Shown piece after piece: positions 1 through 5,556 of a DNA stretch of 5,556 nucleotides (the stretch's first letter is position 1; each line of letters opens with the position of its first letter). The notes beneath the pieces were generated by a model, which was not told where the DNA came from, did no database searches, and was given only the letters and a program-made list of their open reading frames with translations. The translations under genes were made by a program, and so were the position numbers. Origin of the DNA: Gammaproteobacteria bacterium (GTDB lineage Bacteria; Pseudomonadota; Gammaproteobacteria; BMS3Bbin11); NCBI GenBank assembly GCA_030597275.1, contig JAUVSB010000099.1:1-5556 (forward strand), in the 5' to 3' direction.

Positions 1-994
1 CCACCACAGTGGCCAGCGCAGCACCGGATTCAAAACCAAACAGGGCTATCGCGGTGGCAACCGCCAGCTCAAAGAAATTACTAGCGCCGATTAAAGCAGA
101 AGGTCCTGCAACACAATGTGGTGACTTAACCACGCGGTTGAGTAGATAAGCCAGGCCGGAATTAAATAGCACCTGTATTAAAATGGGTACGGCTAATAGC
201 AATATAATCAGAGGTTGTCGGAGAATTTGTTCACCCTGAAATCCGAACAATAATACCAACGTTGCAAGTAACGCACCCAGTGACCATGGGTGGAGTGCAT
301 TCAGTGTACGACCTAGTCTTTGCTGACCATTGTTGCCTCTTAGCAACAACCTACGCACGAAATTGGCAATTATTAGAGGAGCGACAATATACAGCAATAC
401 TGACAGGAACAGCGTGTCCCAGGGTACTGTGATGGAAGATATGCCAAGCAGTAATGCAACGATTGGTGCAAAAGCAAATACCATGATGACATCATTTAAT
501 GCGACTTGTGTTAGGGTGAAATGTGGTTCACCTCGTGAGAGATTGCTCCACACAAATACCATGGCCGTACAGGGCGCAGCAGCTAAAAGAATCAGGCCAG
601 CAATATAACTATCAATCTGGTTTTCCGGAAGCCAGCCCCGAAACAGGTAGCCTACAAACAGCCAGCCAAGTAGTGCCATTGAAAATGGCTTAACGCCCCA
701 GTTAACAAATAATGTGACACCGATACCACGCCAGTGCTCGCCGACATTTTTCAGCGCTTTCAGGTCAATCTTGAGTAACATTGGAATAATCATTAGCCAG
801 ATCAACAAGGCCACTGGCACGTTGATTTGTGCGACTTCCATTTGACCGATGCTTTGGAAAAATTGCGGTATCAAGTGACCTAGACCGATGCCTGCAATAA
901 TGCACAGCGCTACCCACAGCGTAAGGTAACGTTCGAAAAATCCCATGTCAGCATTCGCTGATTTTTTAGCAGTGGTTTCACATTGTGTGGACAT
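1..994 (-). CDS. acr3: Arsenite efflux permease, ACR3 family (3' end outside window)
   Basis: Inner-membrane carrier that expels arsenite, As(OH)3/H2AsO3-, from the cytoplasm, driven by the proton gradient. I translated 331 residues; the frame is still open at the left edge, so roughly the last 20 residues of a normal ~350-residue ACR3 are missing. The start at 994 gives the N-terminal tail MSTQCETTAKKS common in proteobacterial ACR3 proteins, then the conserved GFFERYLTLWV. An in-frame stop lies just upstream. A weak purine-rich site (GAGAG) precedes it by about 10 bases. The diagnostic motif AAAPCTAMVFVW is present, with the essential helix-4 cysteine at residue 142, followed by LTQVALNDVIMVFAFAP. 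The later motif SNFFELAVATAIALFG carries the conserved helix-9 glutamate at residue 309. The protein is hydrophobic throughout, with about nine segments visible. It starts 28 bases after the octaheme cytochrome gene on the same strand, so read-through is likely. No arsR-type gene is visible in the window. Family assignment is secure; the regulatory link is inference. Confidence 0.95.
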   Translation of the reverse strand, partial: MSTQCETTAKKSANADMGFFERYLTLWVALCIIAGIGLGHLIPQFFQSIGQMEVAQINVPVALLIWLMIIPMLLKIDLKALKNVGEHWRGIGVTLFVNWGVKPFSMALLGWLFVGYLFRGWLPENQIDSYIAGLILLAAAPCTAMVFVWSNLSRGEPHFTLTQVALNDVIMVFAFAPIVALLLGISSITVPWDTLFLSVLLYIVAPLIIANFVRRLLLRGNNGQQRLGRTLNALHPWSLGALLATLVLLFGFQGEQILRQPLIILLLAVPILIQVLFNSGLAYLLNRVVKSPHCVAGPSALIGASNFFELAVATAIALFGFESGAALATVV

Positions 995-1022
995 GTGTCT
1001 TATACTCTCTCATCATTCTTTC

Positions 1023-1826
1023 TTAGTCGTCATCGTCATCATCATCGTGACGTTCATATTTCCTTTCTTTGTACCAATCTGCCCCGGGGAATCTTGACTT
1101 TCTCGTATCAAAATCTTTTGAGCGCCAGATACGCTTGGCTTCATCTTCATCACCGCTGCGATGACACTCAGTACAGTTTTCATAATCGCGGATGCCCTCT
1201 TCAACATGCTCCTCACGAATTTCTGATCGGGAGTGTTCGTGACAGCCGTAGCAGGTGTAGTCAGCGTAGTCGTTGTTTATGTGGCAGGTTTCACATTCGG
1301 TATCATGATCCTTATCAAATCTGAAGTATTGTTCATGCTCAAAAGTAGCAGGTATCCAGGCATCCTGGGTATGACACTGGCTACAGTTTCCTTTGACCTT
1401 CCGGTGCAGGTCATCGACCGGGTTGTCGTGGCAACTGTCGCACTGTTTCTGCAAAGTCTTTTCAAGTAAGTTATGTGAGACATGACTGATGGGACGGAAA
1501 GCTTTCACACCCTTGTGGTCACTGTGGCAGGAGACACAGTCATCTTCGATCAGTTTCTGGTGAAAAGCGACATTCTTTTTCTCTTCTTCTATCGGCAGAC
1601 CTTTAGTGGTTTTTTTGCCGATCTCTTCTACTTTGTGGCAGGCGATGCACTTCGCGGGTGGGCTGCCGATAAACGCTGTGTGGCAGGCAAAACAATCTGT
1701 AGCTAGTTCGGCATGGGCATCAATGGGCTTTCCCGGGCTGACCATCAGCTGTGGAGTGAATATCGCCAGCAGAACCAGGGCGGCCAGATTAACAGCAACA
1801 ATGAGGATGACAGTCTTGTTTTTCAT
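1023..1826 (-). CDS. Membrane-anchored or secreted octaheme class III-type cytochrome c
   Basis: 267 residues with eight CXXCH heme sites, at C45, C60, C97, C129, C148, C178, C192 and C218. Residues 5-24 are a hydrophobic segment after MKNK, which is either a signal peptide or an N-terminal anchor, so the hemes lie in the periplasm. About ten further histidines (for example H38, H89, H104, H115, H118, H141, H164, H174, H198, H207) could be sixth ligands, as in bis-His class III cytochromes. The protein is much shorter than the octaheme enzymes HAO, ONR or OTR, and I see no catalytic site, so electron transfer is the likely role. After the last heme comes a 45-residue, highly charged tail ending in His plus seven Asp. 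I chose the ATG at 1826: it overlaps the upstream gene's TGA as ATGA, has GGGA six bases upstream, and puts the signal segment at the N-terminus. An ATG at 1832 is possible. A longer frame to 1916 only adds residues shadowing the upstream gene. The physiological partner is unknown. Confidence 0.9.
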   Translation of the reverse strand: MKNKTVILIVAVNLAALVLLAIFTPQLMVSPGKPIDAHAELATDCFACHTAFIGSPPAKCIACHKVEEIGKKTTKGLPIEEEKKNVAFHQKLIEDDCVSCHSDHKGVKAFRPISHVSHNLLEKTLQKQCDSCHDNPVDDLHRKVKGNCSQCHTQDAWIPATFEHEQYFRFDKDHDTECETCHINNDYADYTCYGCHEHSRSEIREEHVEEGIRDYENCTECHRSGDEDEAKRIWRSKDFDTRKSRFPGADWYKERKYERHDDDDDDD

Positions 1827-2401
1827 TTCCATTCCCAAAATAGAAAGATACTTAGAATGTGAGCGATGCCGAGCACGGTGAAGGCCAGTGTGATCGGCAG
1901 GTGCACCGCACGCCATTTTTTCATCACATCGAAGGTAGTGGCATCCCAGAACAGTTTCTTTTCGATCGCCTCCTCAGACAAACTTTGTTGCGCATAGAAT
2001 TCCTTCTTGTCTGCCAGGAAGCGGTGCGAGCGATCCAGCAGGTACTTGCCGGTCATGCCGCTGATGACGTTGATCATCATCGCGATTAGGGCAAGCCACG
2101 GCAGGATGGTGTAGATATGAATGCCGGCATGTACCAAAATCATCAGTGCCCCTATCCAGGTCAGGCTTTCATGCAGGATGAGCAGGGTTTTCGGTTTGCC
2201 AAAACTGATCTTTTTACGCTTGCGCATGGAGTAAAAGAATGACAATAGAATCAGGATAACACCTGGTATACCAAGCCAGCGACCGACCCAGACCATATCG
2301 AACATGTGCAGTAATGCATCCGTGATGGCGGTCGCCAGAATCAATGCACCGAACATCTTCAGGAAGGGGATGACTTCTTTACGTATGAGTGATCGTTCCA
2401 T
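1823..2401 (-). CDS. Integral membrane b-type cytochrome, predicted to bind two hemes
   Basis: 192 residues with about five membrane helices (near 12-33, 42-59, 76-97, 100-118, 169-189). Two helices carry histidines exactly 14 residues apart: H77/H91 in the third and H167/H181 in the fifth (H95 is also available). This is the spacing that holds two stacked b hemes across a membrane in ferric reductase-like and b561-like cytochromes. The basic loop at 60-64 (RKRKK) and the long charged loop 119-166 suggest both face the cytoplasm, where the neighbouring reductase could dock; H77/H167 would then be the cytoplasmic heme and H91/H181 the periplasmic one. The gene lies between an FAD/[2Fe-2S] reductase (9 bases upstream) and the octaheme cytochrome (ATGA overlap), which fits a membrane-crossing link between them. 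I do not recognise a named family. Heme binding is inferred from histidine spacing and context, not from a known full-length homologue. Confidence 0.85.
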   Translation of the reverse strand: MERSLIRKEVIPFLKMFGALILATAITDALLHMFDMVWVGRWLGIPGVILILLSFFYSMRKRKKISFGKPKTLLILHESLTWIGALMILVHAGIHIYTILPWLALIAMMINVISGMTGKYLLDRSHRFLADKKEFYAQQSLSEEAIEKKLFWDATTFDVMKKWRAVHLPITLAFTVLGIAHILSIFLFWEWK

Positions 2402-2408
2402 AGCTAAT

Positions 2409-2412
2409 TCCT
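2409..2412 (-). promoter_or_regulatory. Ribosome binding site of the b-type cytochrome gene, inside the preceding stop
   Basis: AGGA lies seven bases before the ATG at 2401 and overlaps the TAG stop (2411-2413) of the reductase gene. This supports the chosen start and suggests that translation of the two genes is coupled. Confidence 0.7.
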
Positions 2413-3682
2413 AAGCGTCCAAGGTAAGGTCGCTTTTTGGTGTGGAAATACACAACAGGCAGTGCCCCTGCATTACGTCAGTATCAGGTTCCTGATTATA
2501 ATCGACCTCGCCAGCTTTCACTGCCGTCTGGCAGGAGCCACAGCTGCCGGCACGGCAACCTGACTCTACTTCAATATCGTTGGCCTCGGCAAATTCTAAT
2601 AGTGAGATGGCAGCAGGATCCCAGAGGATGCTTTTGCCGGATCGGCTGAAGGTGACGGTGACAGGCTGCGTTGTGGTTGATGCTGCTTTTTCATGTTTGA
2701 TGAGTGTGGCGGAGCCAAAGGATTCGTAGTAAATGTCATCACTATCCACTCCCCAGTCCTCCAATCCAGGGACCATGCTTTCCATCAATGGTTTGGAGCC
2801 GCAGACATAGAACTGGTAGTGCATCAGTTTGAGGGTGGTGCGTAGTAACGCGATAGTCACCCTGCTGTTGTGTTGATAATCGACGCCCTCCACATCATCT
2901 TCATTGGCTGCGCTGTAGCAAACGTGCAGGTGAAAATTGTCGTGCGTTTTGGCAAGTGTCTGCAGATGCTGTTTCATGATGTGCTCACCACCATTACGCA
3001 CGCCATAATAGAGCCATATCTCCCGGTTTGTTTCAGTCTCCAGCGCAGTGTTAAGGATGCTTAACATCGGTGTGATACCGATACCTCCAGCGATCAACAC
3101 GATGGGTAAAGGCTCCTCTTCCATCAGGTGAAAATGACCGGACGGTGCCTTGACTAAAAGCCGGCTACCCTCCCGTACATGATCATGGAAGAAACTGGAG
3201 GAGACACCAGCTGGTACGTCAGGTTGGTCTGTCGGGGCGGGAATACGTTTGATTGATATCCGGTAGTAGTCCGATCTGGGGGCATCAGAGAGGGAGTAGC
3301 AACGCACCACGGATTTCAATTTATTGGTTCTCCGATCTTCAACCTGCAACTTGAAAGTTAGAAACTGGCCGGGTCTAAAGGGTGCTAAGGGTTTGCCATC
3401 AGCAGGCACAAGATAGAATGAGCAGACAGTGTTATTGCCGTCTTCTACCTCTCGACGTTGAACGATAAACTCTTTAAAGCCCTCCCAGATAAGATCAGAT
3501 GAAGCTGCCTCAGTAGAAGAACGAGATGGCGTATTGGTTTTTGATATATTCTCTGTACCATGCGTTCCTTTGTCTAAATTCCGATACTGACGTCTACGCC
3601 GATAAAGCCCTAACAGCACCACAATAGCAACTTGCGCCAAAATTACGGCAAGTATGATTAACGCTAAGGTACCTGTTGTCAT
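2411..3682 (-). CDS. Membrane-anchored FAD/NAD(P)H oxidoreductase with C-terminal [2Fe-2S] ferredoxin domain
   Basis: 423 residues. Residues 5-26 form one membrane helix followed by RRRR (28-31), so by the positive-inside rule the catalytic part is cytoplasmic. A polar linker (about 35-65) leads to a ferredoxin-reductase module. Its FAD site includes RPGQF (103-107) and RCYSLS (127-132), and a GVSSSFFHDHVREG stretch (159-172) resembles the reductase half of flavohemoglobin. The nucleotide site is GGIGITPM (199-206), with CGSKPLM at 294-300. From about 340 a plant-type ferredoxin domain holds C376, C381, C384 and probably C411 (C-x4-C-x2-C then C-I-S-T-P). The FNR-then-ferredoxin order is that of Hcr, VanB and phthalate dioxygenase reductase; NqrF has the opposite order. 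It should move electrons between NAD(P)H and a one-electron partner, here most likely the b cytochrome encoded next. The ATG at 3682 has only a weak ribosome site. NADH versus NADPH preference cannot be told by eye. Confidence 0.9.
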   Translation of the reverse strand: MTTGTLALIILAVILAQVAIVVLLGLYRRRRQYRNLDKGTHGTENISKTNTPSRSSTEAASSDLIWEGFKEFIVQRREVEDGNNTVCSFYLVPADGKPLAPFRPGQFLTFKLQVEDRRTNKLKSVVRCYSLSDAPRSDYYRISIKRIPAPTDQPDVPAGVSSSFFHDHVREGSRLLVKAPSGHFHLMEEEPLPIVLIAGGIGITPMLSILNTALETETNREIWLYYGVRNGGEHIMKQHLQTLAKTHDNFHLHVCYSAANEDDVEGVDYQHNSRVTIALLRTTLKLMHYQFYVCGSKPLMESMVPGLEDWGVDSDDIYYESFGSATLIKHEKAASTTTQPVTVTFSRSGKSILWDPAAISLLEFAEANDIEVESGCRAGSCGSCQTAVKAGEVDYNQEPDTDVMQGHCLLCISTPKSDLTLDA

Positions 3683-3746
3683 AACTTGTATATTTCAGTG
3701 ACGTATTCCCTTTTTAAGGGGCGCAGTGAAAAGCTTAGATTTAACG

Positions 3747-3782
3747 CCAGCACATGGGTGAGATGTACCACCTATGTGCTGG
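3747..3782. other. Strong intergenic hairpin between b561 and the reductase gene
   Basis: The arms at 3747-3755 and 3774-3782 are perfect 9-base inverted repeats (CCAGCACAT / ATGTGCTGG). They extend inward by five more pairs (3756-3760 with 3769-3773, one of them G-T on the plus strand) around an 8-base loop. It begins 11 bases after the b561 stop on the minus strand. No run of U follows in either direction, so it is not a textbook intrinsic terminator. It could be a weak terminator, an mRNA-stabilising processing element or a protein-binding site. The fold is seen directly; the role is not. Confidence 0.6.
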
Positions 3783-3793
3783 ATTGTGACACT

Positions 3794-4531
3794 TTAATCA
3801 ACTCTTTTCTTATCAGAGGGTGTCTCACTTAAAATCTTTTTACCTGAAAACATCGCGGATATAAGATTGCCGCCCTCACGTAACTCGGTCATAACTACTG
3901 CCAGAATATGAGCCAGGGCCAAACCAAGTAGTACGTAAAAACCATAGTAATGAATAGTAATGAATGGCTTACGGAATGAGCGCATTGCATCATAGGCGAC
4001 CGGGTCATACATCTCTTTCGCATAGGGTACCAGGGTTGCCGGGTCAACCCCAGGGTTTGCTATCCAGCTAGCAATCCACGAACCGATAGGGGGATAAAAT
4101 AGATCTGTACCTGCGAGGATTAATCCAGTGACGGCTTGTACTAGCAGGAGACAAAGAAGAAGAGTAACAGCGATACGACCGAGTGGGTTGTGCCCAAGGT
4201 ACTGGCGTGGCCGTCCAGCTTTGAAGGCGGTGATATAATCACGTACTTCACTCACGTAATCTTGACCACCAGGAAGGATTGCTCGCCAGCGTGCATATTG
4301 TCCACCGATAAATGCCCAGACCAGACGCCACAGCAGATTCGCAGCAAAAATATAACCAATCCAGACGTGCACGGTTTTTAGTAGAATCTTACCTTCAGTC
4401 GCCACGCCGAGCGCCTTTCCGTTGAGTATAACCACGCCCACGGCAATCAACCCAAGTACACACAGTAGGTTGATCCAATGAAACCAGCGGATATTGGCAT
4501 CCCAAACAAAATAAGCTTTTAAGTTGTTCAT
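3794..4531 (-). CDS. Cytochrome b561, Ni/Fe-hydrogenase cytochrome b subunit-like (HupC-type fold)
   Basis: 245 residues with four predicted helices (about 16-36, 50-74, 118-141, 190-214). It has the hallmarks of this family: RWFHW near the N-terminus with H18, H55 in helix 2, the loop motif GHNPLGR (113-119), and H194 and H208, 14 residues apart, in helix 4. These histidines would bind two b hemes. Such proteins take electrons from quinol (or from a hydrogenase or formate dehydrogenase) and pass them to periplasmic cytochromes. Here the upstream neighbour is a DHC-family diheme cytochrome c, and DHC plus b561, often with the heme protein SHP, is a known gene association. No hydrogenase genes are in the window, so the DHC partnership is the better reading. 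The start at 4531 is well supported by AAAGGGG seven bases upstream. A hairpin-containing gap of 111 bases separates it from the next gene. Confidence 0.92.
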   Translation of the reverse strand: MNNLKAYFVWDANIRWFHWINLLCVLGLIAVGVVILNGKALGVATEGKILLKTVHVWIGYIFAANLLWRLVWAFIGGQYARWRAILPGGQDYVSEVRDYITAFKAGRPRQYLGHNPLGRIAVTLLLCLLLVQAVTGLILAGTDLFYPPIGSWIASWIANPGVDPATLVPYAKEMYDPVAYDAMRSFRKPFITIHYYGFYVLLGLALAHILAVVMTELREGGNLISAMFSGKKILSETPSDKKRVD

Positions 4532-4538
4532 AGTAGTA

Positions 4539-4545
4539 CCCCTTT
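4539..4545 (-). promoter_or_regulatory. Strong ribosome binding site of the b561 gene
   Basis: AAAGGGG seven bases before the ATG at 4531. It is the best ribosome site in the window and fixes the start of b561 independently of any upstream translation. Confidence 0.75.
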
Positions 4546-4660
4546 AATCTGTACTTGTTGCATTAGTGTTTGTGAGTTTCTGATTGTCACAATGGTATAT
4601 ATTATTAAAATTAAGGCAGTTATAGAGTTAAGTAATATTTTAAGCAATAATCCAGTAAGA

Positions 4661-5152
4661 TCAATATAGCCCTTGAATAGCGTCTTGATGACAGTTATCA
4701 CATTGTCCAATATCCTTATTAACCGACGGACTATGGGTGTTTACAAAATAAGGTGTTTCTGTGATTCGTATAATAAGCGGATCATATTTTAAAGACTGAA
4801 GAATGTTATTTGAAATCTCATCATTTACATGCCCTGCAGAGTTATCTAATAAATAACGCGTCATAGTTCTTAGTTCAACAGAAGATAAGTTTAAGGGTTT
4901 GCCAAAATGATTTTCCGTGTTTGACATGATCTGTTGCCATGATACTGCAGGAAGTAGGCCAGGTTGGTAAGGGAAATGACAGTTTCCGCATATCTCGTTA
5001 TATTGCTGAAATTTAACCGAGGATACGCCGGATTTATTATTATACCAATCCTTAAATATCTTTGAGCTATCCCCATCTGCAAAGGATAAGGAAGAGTAGA
5101 TAGCCGTTAACAGGATTATTAACAATTTAGATTTAATCACTTTGTTTTTCAT
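4661..5152 (-). CDS. Periplasmic diheme cytochrome c, DHC family
   Basis: 163 residues. An N-terminal signal peptide (MKNKVIKSKLLIILL..., probable cleavage after SFA at residue 25) sends it to the periplasm. Two heme sites follow: CGNCH at 55-59 and CDNCH at 151-155. The stretch FPYQPGLLPAVSWQQIM just after the first heme, NHFGK at 81-85, the RYLLDNSAG region and IRITETPYFV at 128-137 match the DHC (diheme cytochrome c) family pattern as I remember it. H82 and H140 are candidate distal ligands. DHC proteins donate electrons to SHP-type heme proteins and are often encoded with a membrane cytochrome b561, as here. The chain stops six residues after QDAIQ...GLY begins, slightly earlier than usual for the family. 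I chose the ATG at 5152 because it puts the signal peptide at the N-terminus; no clear ribosome site precedes it. A GTG at 5254 would add an unlikely leader. The gene is far more A+T-rich than its neighbours, which suggests separate acquisition. Confidence 0.88.
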   Translation of the reverse strand: MKNKVIKSKLLIILLTAIYSSLSFADGDSSKIFKDWYNNKSGVSSVKFQQYNEICGNCHFPYQPGLLPAVSWQQIMSNTENHFGKPLNLSSVELRTMTRYLLDNSAGHVNDEISNNILQSLKYDPLIIRITETPYFVNTHSPSVNKDIGQCDNCHQDAIQGLY

Positions 5153-5180
5153 GAATTTTAATAGATAGTTTTTTGAAGTA

Positions 5181-5261
5181 TATATAGAGAAGCTGAAATG
5201 AAACTGAAAATTAGATGAGCCTCGGTTTGAATTATCCAGATTAAATGACCTCACGTATCAA
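5181..5261 (-). promoter_or_regulatory. Candidate promoter region for the DHC-b561 genes
   Basis: Two weak sigma70-like pairs are visible on the minus strand. One is TTGATA (5256-5261) with GATAAT (5231-5236), spacing 19. The other is TTTTCA (5205-5210) with TATATA (5181-5186), spacing 18. Both lie upstream of the DHC start at 5152. The DNA is very A+T-rich, so chance matches are expected and I cannot choose between them. Confidence 0.25.
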
Positions 5262-5556
5262 GTTGCCATTTTCTTTACCACTAGTTTGTTTGGATGAAAA
5301 TTAATATGTACGATGTTTCATCGACCAGTTGAACTGGCAGACGAAAGCGTACTTCTACTGTACTGAGATGATTGAATTTAAAAGGTTATATGGTGAGCCT
5401 GTAGGCACAGAACCTGTCCCGAAACATTTCCCAAAATTCACTTCCGACCTGAGTCGCCCAGGGTCGCCGTCTCTGTGGGCGTGGGTGTGCCCATGAGTGA
5501 GGTTATGCCCCTGCCGATTTTTTCTCGGAGGCGAGCACTCCTGGGGCACCTCAGGG
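5255..5556. other. Right-edge region without a convincing gene; G+C-rich, repeat-rich outer half
   Basis: I see no recognisable coding region. The inner part (to about 5390) is A+T-rich and contains two neighbouring inverted repeats (5293-5322 and 5325-5337). The outer part is clearly G+C-richer and can form several short stems: 5445-5450 with 5461-5466, 5476-5480 with 5489-5493, 5506-5511 with 5543-5548, and an enclosing pair 5448-5453 with 5550-5555 that competes with the first. A 42-codon frame on the plus strand (5368-5496) and a 64-codon frame on the minus strand (5355-5549) overlap each other and neither resembles a protein I know. Possibilities are the edge of an insertion sequence or dispersed repeat, a structured RNA, or plain intergenic DNA running off the window. 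Confidence 0.4.

Noticed and set aside
330..608. Plus-strand open frame within acr3
   Set aside because: Antisense shadow of the conserved ACR3 coding sequence, which holds the essential cysteine motif.
1026..1046. Short triplet run as a CRISPR or microsatellite array
   Set aside because: Only 21 bases, entirely within the coding frame and read as poly-Asp; no spacers or repeats. No CRISPR array is present in the window.
983..1706. Several plus-strand frames opposite the octaheme cytochrome
   Set aside because: Antisense to a gene with eight CXXCH motifs; their content is explained by the complementary strand.
1827..1916. Longer N-terminus for the octaheme cytochrome starting at 1916
   Set aside because: The extra residues are arginine- and histidine-rich, shadow the coding end of the b cytochrome, and would bury the export segment. 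The ATGA overlap with a GGGA site supports 1826.
3708..3720. CCCTT-TTT-AAGGG palindrome as a terminator
   Set aside because: Only five pairs and no U-run after it on the minus strand; too weak to call.
5153..5254. Longer DHC start at GTG 5254
   Set aside because: It would put a phenylalanine- and serine-rich leader in front of a clear signal peptide; the ATG at 5152 gives the normal layout.
5368..5496. 42-codon plus-strand frame at the right edge
   Set aside because: Short, no ribosome site, no recognised motif; kept only as part of the unexplained region.
5355..5549. 64-codon minus-strand frame at the right edge
   Set aside because: Histidine- and glycine-rich low-complexity reading of the G+C-rich inverted repeats, no recognised domain, and it overlaps a plus-strand frame equally open.

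Overview
The window reads as a compact block of genes that are all on the minus strand, from a bacterium with a respiratory, cytochrome-rich lifestyle. The most likely source is a gammaproteobacterium of moderate G+C; that is inference from gene content and protein style, because there is no rRNA or taxonomic marker here. Transcription runs from high to low coordinates.

Right edge (about 5255-5556): no convincing gene. The outer part (about 5390-5556) is G+C-rich with several inverted repeats, in sharp contrast to the A+T-rich DNA next to it. It may be the end of a repeat, a mobile element or a structured RNA, but I cannot identify it. Next comes an A+T-rich gene (4661-5152) for a secreted diheme cytochrome c of the DHC family. 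It is followed by a four-helix cytochrome b561 (3794-4531). DHC and b561 are a known gene pair that carries electrons from the quinol pool or membrane to periplasmic cytochrome.

A 111-base gap with a strong hairpin (3747-3782) separates this pair from a tight three-gene set: a membrane-anchored FAD/NAD(P)H reductase with a C-terminal [2Fe-2S] ferredoxin domain (2411-3682), a five-helix b-type cytochrome with two pairs of histidines spaced 14 residues apart (1823-2401), and a small octaheme c-type cytochrome with a poly-aspartate tail (1023-1826). Spacings are 9 bases and an ATGA overlap. Topology predicted from charge bias puts the reductase in the cytoplasm, the b hemes across the membrane and the octaheme protein in the periplasm. 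The set therefore looks like a complete electron wire between NAD(P)H and the periplasm.

Only 28 bases after the octaheme gene, with no visible terminator, an arsenite efflux permease of the ACR3 family begins (994 to beyond the left edge). Arsenic export may thus be co-transcribed with the electron-transfer genes. The most interesting points are the reductase/b/octaheme module, its link to acr3, and the unexplained structured DNA at the right edge.
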